Notes: generated by a model not told the origin, from the sequence alone. Positions 45,281 through 53,250 are shown, counted from the stretch's first letter. The stretch is 64,000 nucleotides of DNA from Streptomyces sp. NBC_00554 (GCF_041431135.1 NZ_CP107799.1:4092001-4156000), one strand, 5' to 3'. A program made the numbers and translations.

Positions 45281-45727
45281 TCAGCCCTCCGCCCGCGCCA
45301 CGAGCTTGGTGATCGCGGTCACCACGTGCTCGCCCGCTTCGTCGTGGACCTCGCCGCGGATGTCCAGGATGTCGTTGCCCGCCATGGACTTGATCGCCTC
45401 GATGGTCGAGGTGACCGTGAGCCGGTCCCCCGCGCGCACCGGGCGGCTGTAGGCGAACTTCTGGTCGCCGTGCACCACGCGGCTGTAGTCGAGACCCAGT
45501 TGGGGATCCTCGATGACCTGCCCCGCGGCCTTGAAGGAGATCGCGAAGACGAACGTCGGCGGGGCGATCACATCGGGGTATCCGAGGGCCTTGGCGGCCT
45601 CCGGGTCCGTGTAGGCCGGGTGGGTGTCCCCCACGGCCTCGGCGAACTCGCGAATCTTCTCGCGCCCGACCTCATAGGGGTCGGTGGGCGGGTAGGACCG
45701 CCCCACGAAGGACTGGTCGAGCGCCAT
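45281..45727 (-). CDS. MaoC-like dehydratase, structural subunit (HadA-like)
   Basis: 148 residues of the FAS1-type N-terminal hotdog family. It has FAEAVGDTHPAYTDPEAAKA, where the position of the catalytic His of MaoC enzymes is Tyr, as expected for the non-catalytic, substrate-binding partner. It lies 133 bases after rpmG and is adjacent to its HadB-like partner. The order tRNA-Thr, tRNA-Met, rpmG, hadA, hadB is the same as in Mycobacterium. Confidence 0.88.
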   Translation of the reverse strand: MALDQSFVGRSYPPTDPYEVGREKIREFAEAVGDTHPAYTDPEAAKALGYPDVIAPPTFVFAISFKAAGQVIEDPQLGLDYSRVVHGDQKFAYSRPVRAGDRLTVTSTIEAIKSMAGNDILDIRGEVHDEAGEHVVTAITKLVARAEG

Positions 45728-45860
45728 GGGCTCGGCACCTCCTGGCTTTCAGCCGGTGAATCGAACGCGGGTGTGGCGAAGGCAGATGCACAGATGTGCA
45801 GATGCAACGACGCGAGGCCGCCCCCCGCGAAGGGGACGGCCTCGTGTACGAGCCTGAAAC

Positions 45861-46025
45861 TTATCGCGTTTCGCGGTGCGCAGTGTGCGCATTGCAACGC
45901 GGGCAGTGCTTCTTCATCTCCAGTCGGTCCGGGTCGTTACGCCGGTTCTTCTTGGTGATGTAGTTCCGCTCCTTGCACTCCACGCAGGCCAGCGTGATCT
46001 TGGGGCGGACGTCGGTGGCAGCCAC
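45861..46025 (-). CDS. rpmG: 50S ribosomal protein L33 (zinc-binding form)
   Basis: 54 residues from a GTG at 46025 (AATDVRPKITLACVEC...); a longer in-frame reading is non-family. Both CxxC pairs (CVEC and CPRC) are present, so this is the C+ L33 used under zinc-replete conditions. It heads the had-like operon and follows tRNA-Met. Confidence 0.95.
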   Translation of the reverse strand: MAATDVRPKITLACVECKERNYITKKNRRNDPDRLEMKKHCPRCNAHTAHRETR

Positions 46026-46116
46026 AGGAGTGCTCCTTGACGAACGGAAAGTAGGACTATTGACGCATGAAAGAGTAGCCGATCGAAGGACCGACCCCAC
46101 AATCGGCTACTGTCAG

Positions 46117-46189
46117 TAGCGGTGACCGGACTTGAACCGGTGACACAGCGATTATGAGCCGCTTGCTCTACCGACTGAGCTACACCGCT
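46117..46189 (-). tRNA. metT: tRNA-Met (CAT), elongator
   Basis: 73-base cloverleaf: acceptor AGCGGTG pairs with CACCGCT, discriminator A, anticodon loop CTCATAA, T-arm ACCGG-TTCAAGT-CCGGT. The A1-T72 pair argues against initiator identity; tRNA-Ile2 with modified CAT cannot be excluded. Confidence 0.92.
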
Positions 46190-46235
46190 GAGATGCGATC
46201 GGTTCCCGCCTTGCGACGGGAACCTCCCACACCAG

Positions 46236-46308
46236 AGCCCCAATACGGAATCGAACCGTAGACCTTCTCCTTACCATGGAGACGCTCTACCGACTGAGCT
46301 ATTGGGGC
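46236..46308 (-). tRNA. thrT: tRNA-Thr (GGT)
   Basis: 73-base cloverleaf: acceptor GCCCCAA pairs with TTGGGGC, anticodon loop ATGGTAA giving GGT, and GTTCGATTC T-loop. It lies 46 bases upstream of tRNA-Met on the same strand and is probably co-transcribed. Confidence 0.95.
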
Positions 46309-46657
46309 GAGCGATGAAGACATTACACGGTCGGCCGCCGATCGCCCAAATCCGTTTCGCGGCAACCGCCCCGGCCTGTTCCCCACCGATTCCCGGGCGT
46401 TCCCACGGCCCTCTCACGCACCGCGAACCACAGCCGTGACCCCGTGGTCGAACCCCATCGCGCCTTCCGTGTCCTCGGCCTCCGCTCCCCGGCGGAGGAC
46501 CGGGATTCTCCCCGACGGACCACACCAGTACGACTATTGCGCTCCTCCCCGATGCGGACAGGTCGCCGCCCTAGGCTCGGCTCACGCTGTGTGATCTTGT
46601 GTCTTCACTCCCCGCAGTCGCCCCGCCCCGCAGCCGCCCCCGAGCCCCAGGAGCGCG
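46309..46657. other. divergent region between tRNA-Thr and the amidohydrolase
   Basis: 349 bases with no supportable gene. The left edge holds a possible tRNA promoter (46320-46349). Elsewhere I see only GC-rich sequence without clear boxes. Confidence 0.5.
46320..46349 (-). promoter_or_regulatory. candidate tRNA-Thr/Met promoter
   Basis: Minus-strand TTGGGC (46344-46349), 18-bp spacer, TAATGT (46320-46325), a few bases upstream of the mature tRNA-Thr end. Confidence 0.4.
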
Positions 46658-47923
46658 ATGCCCGACAGTCAGATGCCCGAGAGCCAGCCGCAGCCGCCCC
46701 ACTCCTCGTCGGGACAGTCGGGACCGTCGGGCCAGACCGACACGGCCACCCTCCTGCTGTGCGGGGCACGGCTCACCGACGGCCGGACCGTGGACGTACG
46801 GCTGGGCGGCGGGCGCATCGAGGCGGTCGGCACCGCCGGGAGCCTCAGCGCCCACGGCGCGCGCGTCGATGTGAGCGGCTACCTCCTCCTGCCGGCCCCT
46901 GCCGAGCCGCACGCCCACGGCGAAACGGCGCTGACGGCGGAGGACGACGGCCCCCTCTCGTACGACGCCGAGGAGGTCCAGCGACGGGCCACTGAGGCCG
47001 CGTTGCTGCAACTAGGGCACGGGGCCACGGCGTTGCGCTCACACGTGCGCGTCGGCGATGTCCAGGGGCTCGACGCGCTGGCCGCGGTGCTCCAGGCGCG
47101 GCGGTCACTGCGGGGGCTCGCCGAGCTGACGACGGTGGCAATGCCCCGGGTGCTGACCGGTGTCGCCGGGGCGGACGGGCTCGCGATGCTGCGGGACGCG
47201 GTGAAAATGGGCGCCTCCGTAGTGGGCGGTTGCCCGGACGCCGACCCCGATCCGACGGGTTACGTGGAGGCGGTCCTGGAGCTCGCCTCCGAGCACGGCT
47301 GCCCGGTCGACCTGCACACGGACGCCGCCGACCCCGCACGGCTCGGGCGGCTCGCGGCGATGGCGGGCGGGCTGCGCCCCGGAGTGACGCTCGGCCCGTG
47401 CGGCGGACTCGGCCGGCTGCCCGCCGAGGTCGCCTCCCGCGCGGCGGACCAGCTCGCCGCGGCCGGGGTGACCGTCGTCTGCCTGCCGCAGGGCGGGTGC
47501 GGGGCCGTGGACCGGCGCGGAACCGCTCCGGTACGGCTGTTGCGGGCGGCCGGCGTACGGGTCGCCGCGGGCAGCGGCGCCCTGCGCGACGTAGCGAACC
47601 CGGTGGGCCGCGGCGACCCGCTGGAGGCCGCGTATCTGCTGGCCTCGCGGCACGGGCTGCGCCCCGAGGACGCGTACGACGCCGTGAGTTCCGTCGCCCG
47701 GGCCGCCCTCGGGCTGCCCGAGGTACGCGTGGAGGCGGGATTTCCGGCCGAGTTGCTCGCCGTACGCGGGGACCGGCTCGCGGGGGTGCTGTCACTGGCG
47801 TACAGCCGCATCGTGGTGCACCGGGGGCGCGTGGTGGCGCGGACCAGCGCGGTGCGGGAGTACTGCAACTCGGCGGCTACGGGACTGGATCTGCCCCGGC
47901 AGGGGCGGGGGGAGCCGTCTTGA
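46658..47923 (+). CDS. amidohydrolase-family protein (cytosine deaminase-like), probably inactive
   Basis: 421 residues with a Ser/Gln/Pro-rich leader of about 30 residues, a beta-sandwich start (TLLLCGARLTDGRTVDVRLG) and a TIM-barrel like cytosine deaminase CodA. The first metal site PAPAEPHAHGE (His85, His87) and a later His in CPVDLHTDAADP remain. The Glu after that His, the barrel His (GPCGGLG here) and the catalytic Asp (AGSGALRD here) are replaced. A pseudoenzyme or binding role is therefore likely. Confidence 0.8.
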   Translation: MPDSQMPESQPQPPHSSSGQSGPSGQTDTATLLLCGARLTDGRTVDVRLGGGRIEAVGTAGSLSAHGARVDVSGYLLLPAPAEPHAHGETALTAEDDGPLSYDAEEVQRRATEAALLQLGHGATALRSHVRVGDVQGLDALAAVLQARRSLRGLAELTTVAMPRVLTGVAGADGLAMLRDAVKMGASVVGGCPDADPDPTGYVEAVLELASEHGCPVDLHTDAADPARLGRLAAMAGGLRPGVTLGPCGGLGRLPAEVASRAADQLAAAGVTVVCLPQGGCGAVDRRGTAPVRLLRAAGVRVAAGSGALRDVANPVGRGDPLEAAYLLASRHGLRPEDAYDAVSSVARAALGLPEVRVEAGFPAELLAVRGDRLAGVLSLAYSRIVVHRGRVVARTSAVREYCNSAATGLDLPRQGRGEPS

Positions 47924-47976
47924 ACGGGGGCGGGCGGGACGGGGTCGGACGGGACGGGGCCCGGCTTTTGTGAGGG

Positions 47977-48045
47977 CACGCGCGCGTGGCTGGCTTGTGT
48001 GAGCGCACGCGCGCGTGGAGGGCTATTTGCATCCACGCGCGCGTG
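47977..48045. repeat. three copies of the palindrome CACGCGCGCGTG
   Basis: Perfect 12-bp palindromes at 47977-47988, 48006-48017 and 48034-48045, spaced 29 and 28 bp. The first two are also embedded in a direct repeat (GTGAG-G/C-G before and TGG after). They lie between two convergent genes. A further copy is at 56521-56532. Confidence 0.85.
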
Positions 48046-48088
48046 CCCGGCGACAACCGGCGCGCTCGCCGGTCGGCGCACCGGGAAC

Positions 48089-49072
48089 TCAGAACTCGCC
48101 GCCGCCCAACAAGCCACCGGAGAAGAGGCTGTCTCCGGGCACCATGTCCGTGGGGATCTCCGTGGCACCTGACGGCGCGCTGACGTCGCCCGCGTCGGTG
48201 AACTTCAGGACCAGCGGCAGCTGGGTGCCCTTCGGGGCGTCGGCGAGGACGGCGAGGTCGACCTCGACCTGGGTCAGGTCGCCGTTCTTCAGCGTGAAGT
48301 CGACCGCGACCTTCTTGTTCGGAGCGTCCTTGAGGTCCTTGGCCGTGGGGAGTTCGGCGCCCGGCGGGAGGTCTCCCTCCAACGGTCCGAGCTTGTCGAG
48401 GATTCCTGTGAGCAGATCACGGAAGTTGCCCTGGGCGATGACGTGTTCGGTGCCGTCGCTGCCGTCCTTGGCGCTGAAGGTGACCTCGTGGGCGATGACA
48501 CCACGTACGGCATCGATGATCTTCTGCTGAGTCTTGGCGTCGATCCCGTCGGCGCCGCCCGAGGAGGACTCAGACTTCTGGGCCTTCTCCAGAGCGCTGG
48601 TGTCGATCTTGACCCACTCGCCCTCAAGTACCTTCCTGAACTCCTTCTCGCTCTCCGGGATCTGATCGGCCGTAGGCATGGGAACGCCCATGGTCTCGCC
48701 CATCGCCTTGAAGTCGGCGCGGTAGTACGTGAAGTCGCCGACGACCCGGTACTCGACCAGGACGCCTTCGGGGCCCTCGACCCTGGCACTCATACCGACG
48801 AGATCTTTCTCACCCGAATCAGCCAGCGGCTTCTTGGACTTGACGGAGACCTCGACGCGCAGTCCCGCGAGGAGTTTCGCGAACTCCGGCGGCAGGTCCT
48901 CCTCGGAACCCGCTTCGCCGGCCAGCGCCGTGAGCGCGTCGGAGTCGGCGTCCAGGTCCAACTCGAAGGCGAGCGACTTCTGTTCGCCGAGCCGGTCGAC
49001 GGCCTGGTCGACCTTCTGACCTGCGGTGAGATTCTGAACCGTGCCGCAGGCGGCCGCGGTGGCGAGCAGCAC
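48089..49072 (-). CDS. secreted lipoprotein (LppX/LprAFG-like)
   Basis: Coordinates use the first conventional codon (GTG 49072), giving 327 residues that begin LLATAAACG, too short for a signal peptide. The same frame is open to 49117 and there reads TAIRKTVIAAGCSAVLLATA before AAC, a complete lipoprotein signal. An AGGAG site ends 6 bases before codon ATC at 49117. Translation probably begins there on a non-standard or mutated start. The mature part has alternating strands and Lys/Asp-rich loops like the lipoprotein at 32750. Confidence 0.8.
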   Translation of the reverse strand: MLLATAAACGTVQNLTAGQKVDQAVDRLGEQKSLAFELDLDADSDALTALAGEAGSEEDLPPEFAKLLAGLRVEVSVKSKKPLADSGEKDLVGMSARVEGPEGVLVEYRVVGDFTYYRADFKAMGETMGVPMPTADQIPESEKEFRKVLEGEWVKIDTSALEKAQKSESSSGGADGIDAKTQQKIIDAVRGVIAHEVTFSAKDGSDGTEHVIAQGNFRDLLTGILDKLGPLEGDLPPGAELPTAKDLKDAPNKKVAVDFTLKNGDLTQVEVDLAVLADAPKGTQLPLVLKFTDAGDVSAPSGATEIPTDMVPGDSLFSGGLLGGGEF

Positions 49073-49245
49073 GGCGGAGCAGCCGGCGGCGATGACGGTC
49101 TTGCGTATGGCGGTGATGGTGTTCTCCTAACGACGCCGCACGGCACGCACGACATCCCCTCGTTCACAGTGATCACTCATGTGACCCGTGAGTCATCCAC
49201 AGGGTTGTGCGGCGAACGCGTCCATCCGGGCGTACGGTCGGAAAC

Positions 49246-49902
49246 ATGCGCATTGTTATCGCTGGAGGTCATGGTCAGATCGCGCTGCGGCTGGAGCGCC
49301 TGCTCGCCGCGCGCGGTGACGAGGTCGCGGGGATCATCCGCCGCGCCGAACAGGGCGACGACCTGCGGACAGCTGGCGCCGAGCCCGTCCTGTGCGACCT
49401 GGAGTCCGCCACGGTGGAGGAGGTCGCCGCACATCTGCAGGGCGCGGACGCGGCCGTCTTCGCGGCGGGCGCGGGCCCGGGCAGCGGCGTGGACCGCAAG
49501 AGCACCGTGGACCGGGGCGCCGCCGTGCTGTTCGCGGACGCGGCGGAACGCGCCGGCGTACGCCGTCACATCGTCGTCTCCTCCATGGGCGCGGACCCGG
49601 CACACCCGGGCGACGACATCTTCGACGCCTATCTGCGCGCCAAGGGCGAGGCCGACGAGTACGTACGCGGTCGTACGGCCCTGGACTGGACGATCCTGCG
49701 CCCCGGCGGCCTGATCGACGACGCCGGCACCGGCCTTGTACGCCTGGAGGCCTCCACCGGCCGCGGCACGATCCCCCGCGACGACGTCGCCGCGGTCCTC
49801 GCGGAAATGGTCGACACCCCTGCGACGGCCGGCCTGACGCTGGAATTGATCAGCGGTTCTACGCCGGTTTCGGTGGCGGTGAAGTCGGTGGCGGGGAACT
49901 AG
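49246..49902 (+). CDS. NAD(P)-binding SDR-type oxidoreductase
   Basis: 218 residues from the ATG at 49246; an in-frame upstream ATG adds 13 non-family residues. The dinucleotide loop is MRIVIAGGHGQIALRLERLL, followed by AVFAAGAGPGSGVDRKSTVD and SSMGADPAHPGDD. This is the YwnB/YhfK-like atypical SDR family (NAD(P)-dependent epimerase-like). It is divergent from the lipoprotein gene. Substrate unknown. Confidence 0.87.
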   Translation: MRIVIAGGHGQIALRLERLLAARGDEVAGIIRRAEQGDDLRTAGAEPVLCDLESATVEEVAAHLQGADAAVFAAGAGPGSGVDRKSTVDRGAAVLFADAAERAGVRRHIVVSSMGADPAHPGDDIFDAYLRAKGEADEYVRGRTALDWTILRPGGLIDDAGTGLVRLEASTGRGTIPRDDVAAVLAEMVDTPATAGLTLELISGSTPVSVAVKSVAGN

Positions 49903-49953
49903 GGCGGGGGGCCAGGGGCGCGGAGCCAGGCGCTGCGGGCCTGCGTCAGAAGA

Positions 49954-50041
49954 CCGGTCGGAGCACCGGTCGGAGCACCGGTCGGAGCACCGGTCGGAGC
50001 ACCGGTCGGAGCACCGGTCGGAACAAACGCCGGTCAGAACA
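49954..50041. repeat. 12-bp minisatellite (CCGGTCGGAGCA)n
   Basis: Five exact copies (49954-50013), a sixth with one change (50014-50025), and a degenerate copy at 50030. It begins 51 bases after the oxidoreductase stop and reaches the end of the zinc-ribbon gene. The unit length preserves frame on both strands. Confidence 0.9.
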
Positions 50042-50246
50042 ACGGAATCTGACCGGGGAACTCGGGAACGGCGTACCCGTCCAGCGCCGGCTGAGCCGCT
50101 CCGAGTGGCGCCTGCCTGCGCGATCCCGGGCACGAGACCAGCTCCCCGCTACCCCGCGCGCCCGGCGGATCATGCCGAGCGAACCGCCCCGCGACGACGG
50201 CAATCTCCCGACGGCACTCGGGGCAGTTCCTGCGACGCGACGACAT
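50034..50246 (-). CDS. small zinc-ribbon-like hypothetical protein
   Basis: 70 residues from the ATG at 50246: MSSRRRNCPECRREIAVVAG, RFARHDPPGARGSGELVSCP and ending GYAVPEFPGQIPLF. One CxxC plus a later Cys and His suggest a half zinc ribbon. The C-terminal FPGQIPLF motif looks conserved-protein-like. The adjacent minisatellite touches its 3' end. Function unknown. Confidence 0.65.
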   Translation of the reverse strand: MSSRRRNCPECRREIAVVAGRFARHDPPGARGSGELVSCPGSRRQAPLGAAQPALDGYAVPEFPGQIPLF

Positions 50247-50296
50247 GGGATCAGTGTGCCCGAGCAACCGACGATTCCCCCGGCCCCGAACACGAA

Positions 50297-50340
50297 GAAA
50301 CCCCCTCCGAACTGCTTGATCGCAGTTCGGAGGGGGTTTC
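50297..50340 (-). terminator. terminator downstream of tRNA-Tyr
   Basis: A 19-bp perfect stem (50297-50315 with 50322-50340) with TTGATC loop, 8 bases beyond the tRNA 3' end; contains a GAAACCCCC/GGGGGTTTC base. Confidence 0.88.
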
Positions 50341-50347
50341 CCTCATG

Positions 50348-50429
50348 TGGCGGCGCGTGGATTCGAACCACGGAAGGCGAAGCCGGCAGATTTACAGTCT
50401 GCTCCCTTTGGCCGCTCGGGCACACCGCC
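50348..50429 (-). tRNA. tyrT: tRNA-Tyr (GTA)
   Basis: 82 bases with the long variable arm of class II tRNAs: acceptor GGCGGTG pairs with CGCCGCC, discriminator A, anticodon in CTGTAAA, T-loop GTTCGAATC. In Streptomyces coelicolor the tRNA-Tyr gene is the attB of the integrative element SLP1. Here the gene has an ordinary terminator and no integrase next to it, so it is an unoccupied site. Confidence 0.94.
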
Positions 50430-50629
50430 AGGGTTTGCTGCCGTGAGGACCGTTTTGGCGGTGCTCTGTGGCAACGACGTAAACGATACCTGATGACCGG
50501 GGGTGCTTCGCCACCCGATTGATCTGCGCTCGGGGGGTAGGGGGTGGCTAGGCTTATGCGGATGCGGCCGGGGACCACGCCGGGCTCGACGGCCGCCCCT
50601 ACGCACCCCGATACAAGGAGCCACAGGAC

Positions 50630-51118
50630 ATGGCCGACTCCAGTTTCGACATCGTCTCGAAGGTCGAGCGGCAGGAAGTCGACAACGCCCTCAACCAGAC
50701 CGCCAAGGAGATCTCGCAGCGCTACGACTTCAAGAACGTCGGCGCCTCCATTTCCTGGTCCGGCGAGAAGATCCTCATGGAGGCGAACTCCGAGGAGCGG
50801 GTCAAGGCCATCCTCGATGTGTTCGAGACCAAGCTGATCAAGCGCGGTATCTCGCTGAAGACGCTGGACGCCGGTGAGCCGCAGCTCTCCGGCAAGGAGT
50901 ACAAGATCTTCGCGTCGATCGAGGAGGGCATCTCCCAGGACAACGCGAAGAAGGTCGCGAAGATCATTCGCGACGAGGGCCCGAAGGGCGTGAAGGCTCA
51001 GGTGCAGGGCGAGGAACTGCGCGTCAGCTCCAAGAGCCGTGACGACCTGCAGGCCGTTCAGGCGCTTCTCAAGGGCAAGGACTTCGACTTCGCCCTGCAG
51101 TTCGTGAACTACCGGTAG
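50630..51118 (+). CDS. yajQ: YajQ-family nucleotide-binding protein
   Basis: 162 residues with two similar ferredoxin-like halves. It starts MADSSFDIVSKVERQEVDNA and includes QRYDFKNVGASISWSGEKI and IIRDEGPKGVKAQVQGEELR. Family members bind nucleotides, and in some proteobacteria cyclic di-GMP; the role in actinomycetes is unsettled. Good GGAG site upstream and a terminator-like hairpin downstream. Confidence 0.93.
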   Translation: MADSSFDIVSKVERQEVDNALNQTAKEISQRYDFKNVGASISWSGEKILMEANSEERVKAILDVFETKLIKRGISLKTLDAGEPQLSGKEYKIFASIEEGISQDNAKKVAKIIRDEGPKGVKAQVQGEELRVSSKSRDDLQAVQALLKGKDFDFALQFVNYR

Positions 51119-51200
51119 CCCATGCTGCCCTTGCTGCGCCAACCAGCGGCAGCGGCTGCCTCGTCATCCGGCGGCAGTGGTCGGTCGTTGCGCGTACGAG

Positions 51201-51239
51201 GAAGGGTGAGCACCCGGGATCCTGGGGTGCCCACCCTTC
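51201..51239 (+). terminator. terminator of yajQ
   Basis: GAAGGGTG/CACCCTTC arms with one mismatch, then GCACCC/GGGTGC. It lies between the convergent yajQ and glsB-like genes. Confidence 0.7.
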
Positions 51240-51272
51240 TCGCCTGCTGGCCGCGGCCTCGGGGGTATGCGC

Positions 51273-51539
51273 TCAGCGGCGCGAGTCGCCGAACAGGATG
51301 CGGTAGAGGACCAGCAGGACGAGCGACCCACCGATCGCCGCGGCCCAGGTGGCACCGTCGTAGAACTGCTTGGTGATCGGGTGGTCCAGCCAGCGCGCGG
51401 ATACCCATCCGCCTATGAAGGCGCCCGCGACACCGATGACGGTCGTTCCGATGAAGCCGCCCGGGTCGCGGCCCGGCAGCAGGAATTTGGCGATGGCTCC
51501 GGCCAACAGCCCCAGAATGATCCAGCTGATGATGCCCAT
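51273..51539 (-). CDS. GlsB/YeaQ/YmgE-family small membrane protein
   Basis: 88 residues with three hydrophobic segments (IISWIILGLLAGAIAKFLLP, GFIGTTVIGVAGAFIGGWVS, AAAIGGSLVLLVLYRILFG) and the PGRDPGGFIGT motif of transglycosylase-associated/stress-response membrane proteins. Often induced by envelope or general stress. It is divergent from the permease gene; iterated TTGAAG motifs lie between them. Confidence 0.9.
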   Translation of the reverse strand: MGIISWIILGLLAGAIAKFLLPGRDPGGFIGTTVIGVAGAFIGGWVSARWLDHPITKQFYDGATWAAAIGGSLVLLVLYRILFGDSRR

Positions 51540-51623
51540 GCCCTGAACCTGCCTCTCCGCACTGTGCCTGCGCTGTGCACCTGCTCCGGCCAGGCTGTGC
51601 TCATGCCTTGATGCCGTGATGAC

Positions 51624-51657
51624 TTGAAGGAGATTGAAGGAGCTTGAAGACCTTCAA
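51624..51657. repeat. iterated TTGAAG motifs between glsB-like and permease genes
   Basis: TTGAAGG at 51624, TTGAAGG at 51634 and TTGAAG at 51644 recur every 10 bp, followed by the inverted CTTCAA at 51652. The last pair forms TTGAAG-AC-CTTCAA. A possible multi-site regulator target. Confidence 0.5.
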
Positions 51658-51747
51658 ACCGCTGGTCGCGCTTGTGTTCGTGGGTTGTTGGTGGGGAGGA
51701 CGCCTCGTTGGCGCTGCTCGGTTGCACTGATCAGTAGGGTGCGGCAC

Positions 51748-53055
51748 ATGACACAGTCCGGTGCGGCACAGCCCGGTGGGCGAGGTTCAGGCGGGCAGGA
51801 GGGCGGCGGCTCGCAGGGCGGGGCGGAGCTGCGGCGGACGCTCGGGGTCGGGGACGCGGTGGTCATCGGTCTCGGGTCGATGGTCGGTGCCGGGATCTTC
51901 GCGGCGCTGGGCCCCGCAGCACACGCCGCCGGGTCCGGGCTTTTGCTCGGGCTCGCGGTCGCCGCCGTGGTCGCCTACTGCAACGCGATGTCCTCGGCAC
52001 GGCTCGCCGCCCTGTATCCCGCCTCGGGCGGCACCTACGTGTACGGGCGCGAGCGGCTCGGGGACTTCTGGGGGTACCTGGCGGGCTGGTCGTTCGTCGT
52101 CGGCAAGACGGCCTCCTGTGCGGCGATGGCGCTCACCGTGGGCGCGTACGTCTGGCCGGAGCAGGCGCACGTGGTGGCGGTCGCGGCCGTGGTGGCCCTG
52201 ACCGCGGTGAACTACGGCGGCGTACAGAAGTCGGCCTGGCTGACGCGGGCGATCGTGGCAGTGGTCCTCGCGGTCCTCACTTCCGTGGTCGTCGTGTGCC
52301 TCGGCTCGGGCGCCTCCGACGCCGGGCGGCTGGACGTCGGGCTCTCCGCCGGGGCGGGCGGGGTGCTTCAGGCGGCTGGGCTGCTGTTCTTCGCGTTCGC
52401 CGGGTACGCGCGGATCGCGACGCTCGGTGAGGAGGTACGGGATCCTGCGCGCACCATCCCGCGCGCGATCCCGTTGGCTCTGGGCATCGCGCTCGTGGTG
52501 TACGCGGCAGTGGCGGTGGCTGTCCTTTCCGTGCTGGGGCCGGGTGGGCTCGGGGACGCCTCGGCGCCACTGGCCGACGCGGTGCGTGCGGCCGGGGTGC
52601 CGGGGCTCGTGCCGGTGGTGCGGGTGGGTGCGGCCGTGGCCGCGCTCGGCTCACTCCTCGCCCTGATCCTGGGCGTTTCGCGGACGACGCTGGCCATGGC
52701 CCGCGACCGTCATCTGCCGGGCGCCCTGGCCGCCGTACATCCGCGCTTCCAGGTGCCGCACCGGGCGGAGCTGGCCGTGGGCGCGGTGGTCGCCGTGCTG
52801 GCCGCGACGGTGGATGTGCGGGGCGCGATCGGCTTCTCCTCCTTCGGCGTGCTGGCGTACTACGCGGTGGCGAACGCCTCGGCCTGGACGTTGAGTTCGG
52901 CTCCCGTGTCGCGCGTCGCGCCGGTGGTGGGGCTCATCGGGTGCGTCACGTTGGCGTTCGCGCTGCCGGGGGTCTCGGTGGTGTTGGGGGCGGCTGTGCT
53001 GACGGTGGGGGCGGCGGCGTACGGCGTACGGCGGTGGGCAGCCGCTTCGCAGTAG
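51748..53055 (+). CDS. APC-family amino-acid permease
   Basis: 435 residues from the ATG at 51748; an in-frame extension lacks family similarity. After a Gly-rich leader come about 12 hydrophobic segments, starting LGVGDAVVIGLGSMVGAGIF, the substrate-binding TM1 motif of the APC superfamily, with YPASGGTYVYGRERLG and FAFAGYARIATLGEEVRDPA later. Probably imports a cationic or neutral amino acid or amine; specificity not readable. Confidence 0.92.
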   Translation: MTQSGAAQPGGRGSGGQEGGGSQGGAELRRTLGVGDAVVIGLGSMVGAGIFAALGPAAHAAGSGLLLGLAVAAVVAYCNAMSSARLAALYPASGGTYVYGRERLGDFWGYLAGWSFVVGKTASCAAMALTVGAYVWPEQAHVVAVAAVVALTAVNYGGVQKSAWLTRAIVAVVLAVLTSVVVVCLGSGASDAGRLDVGLSAGAGGVLQAAGLLFFAFAGYARIATLGEEVRDPARTIPRAIPLALGIALVVYAAVAVAVLSVLGPGGLGDASAPLADAVRAAGVPGLVPVVRVGAAVAALGSLLALILGVSRTTLAMARDRHLPGALAAVHPRFQVPHRAELAVGAVVAVLAATVDVRGAIGFSSFGVLAYYAVANASAWTLSSAPVSRVAPVVGLIGCVTLAFALPGVSVVLGAAVLTVGAAAYGVRRWAAASQ

Positions 53056-53250
53056 CGGCCGCGGGCTGGGACGGAGGCGCTGCGTTGCGGTGGGCGCGGG
53101 TGGTGTGGGGGTGGGGCGTACGGGCCCGGCTGACGGAGGTGCGGTCGCCTCCAGCGGGAGACCGCTGCGGAAGACGGCCGCCGGAGGCGGTGGCCGAAGA
53201 CGCCGCGGGAGACGGCGACGGCACGTGGCCGCCCGTAGCTCCGCGAACGG

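Noticed and set aside
47977..48045. Palindromes as a conventional terminator
   Set aside because: Each is only a 12-bp palindrome with no loop, unlike the 13-19 bp stems with tetraloops that serve as terminators elsewhere in the window.
49954..50041. Possible CRISPR array
   Set aside because: The 12-bp units are contiguous with no spacers and no cas genes are nearby; it is a simple minisatellite.
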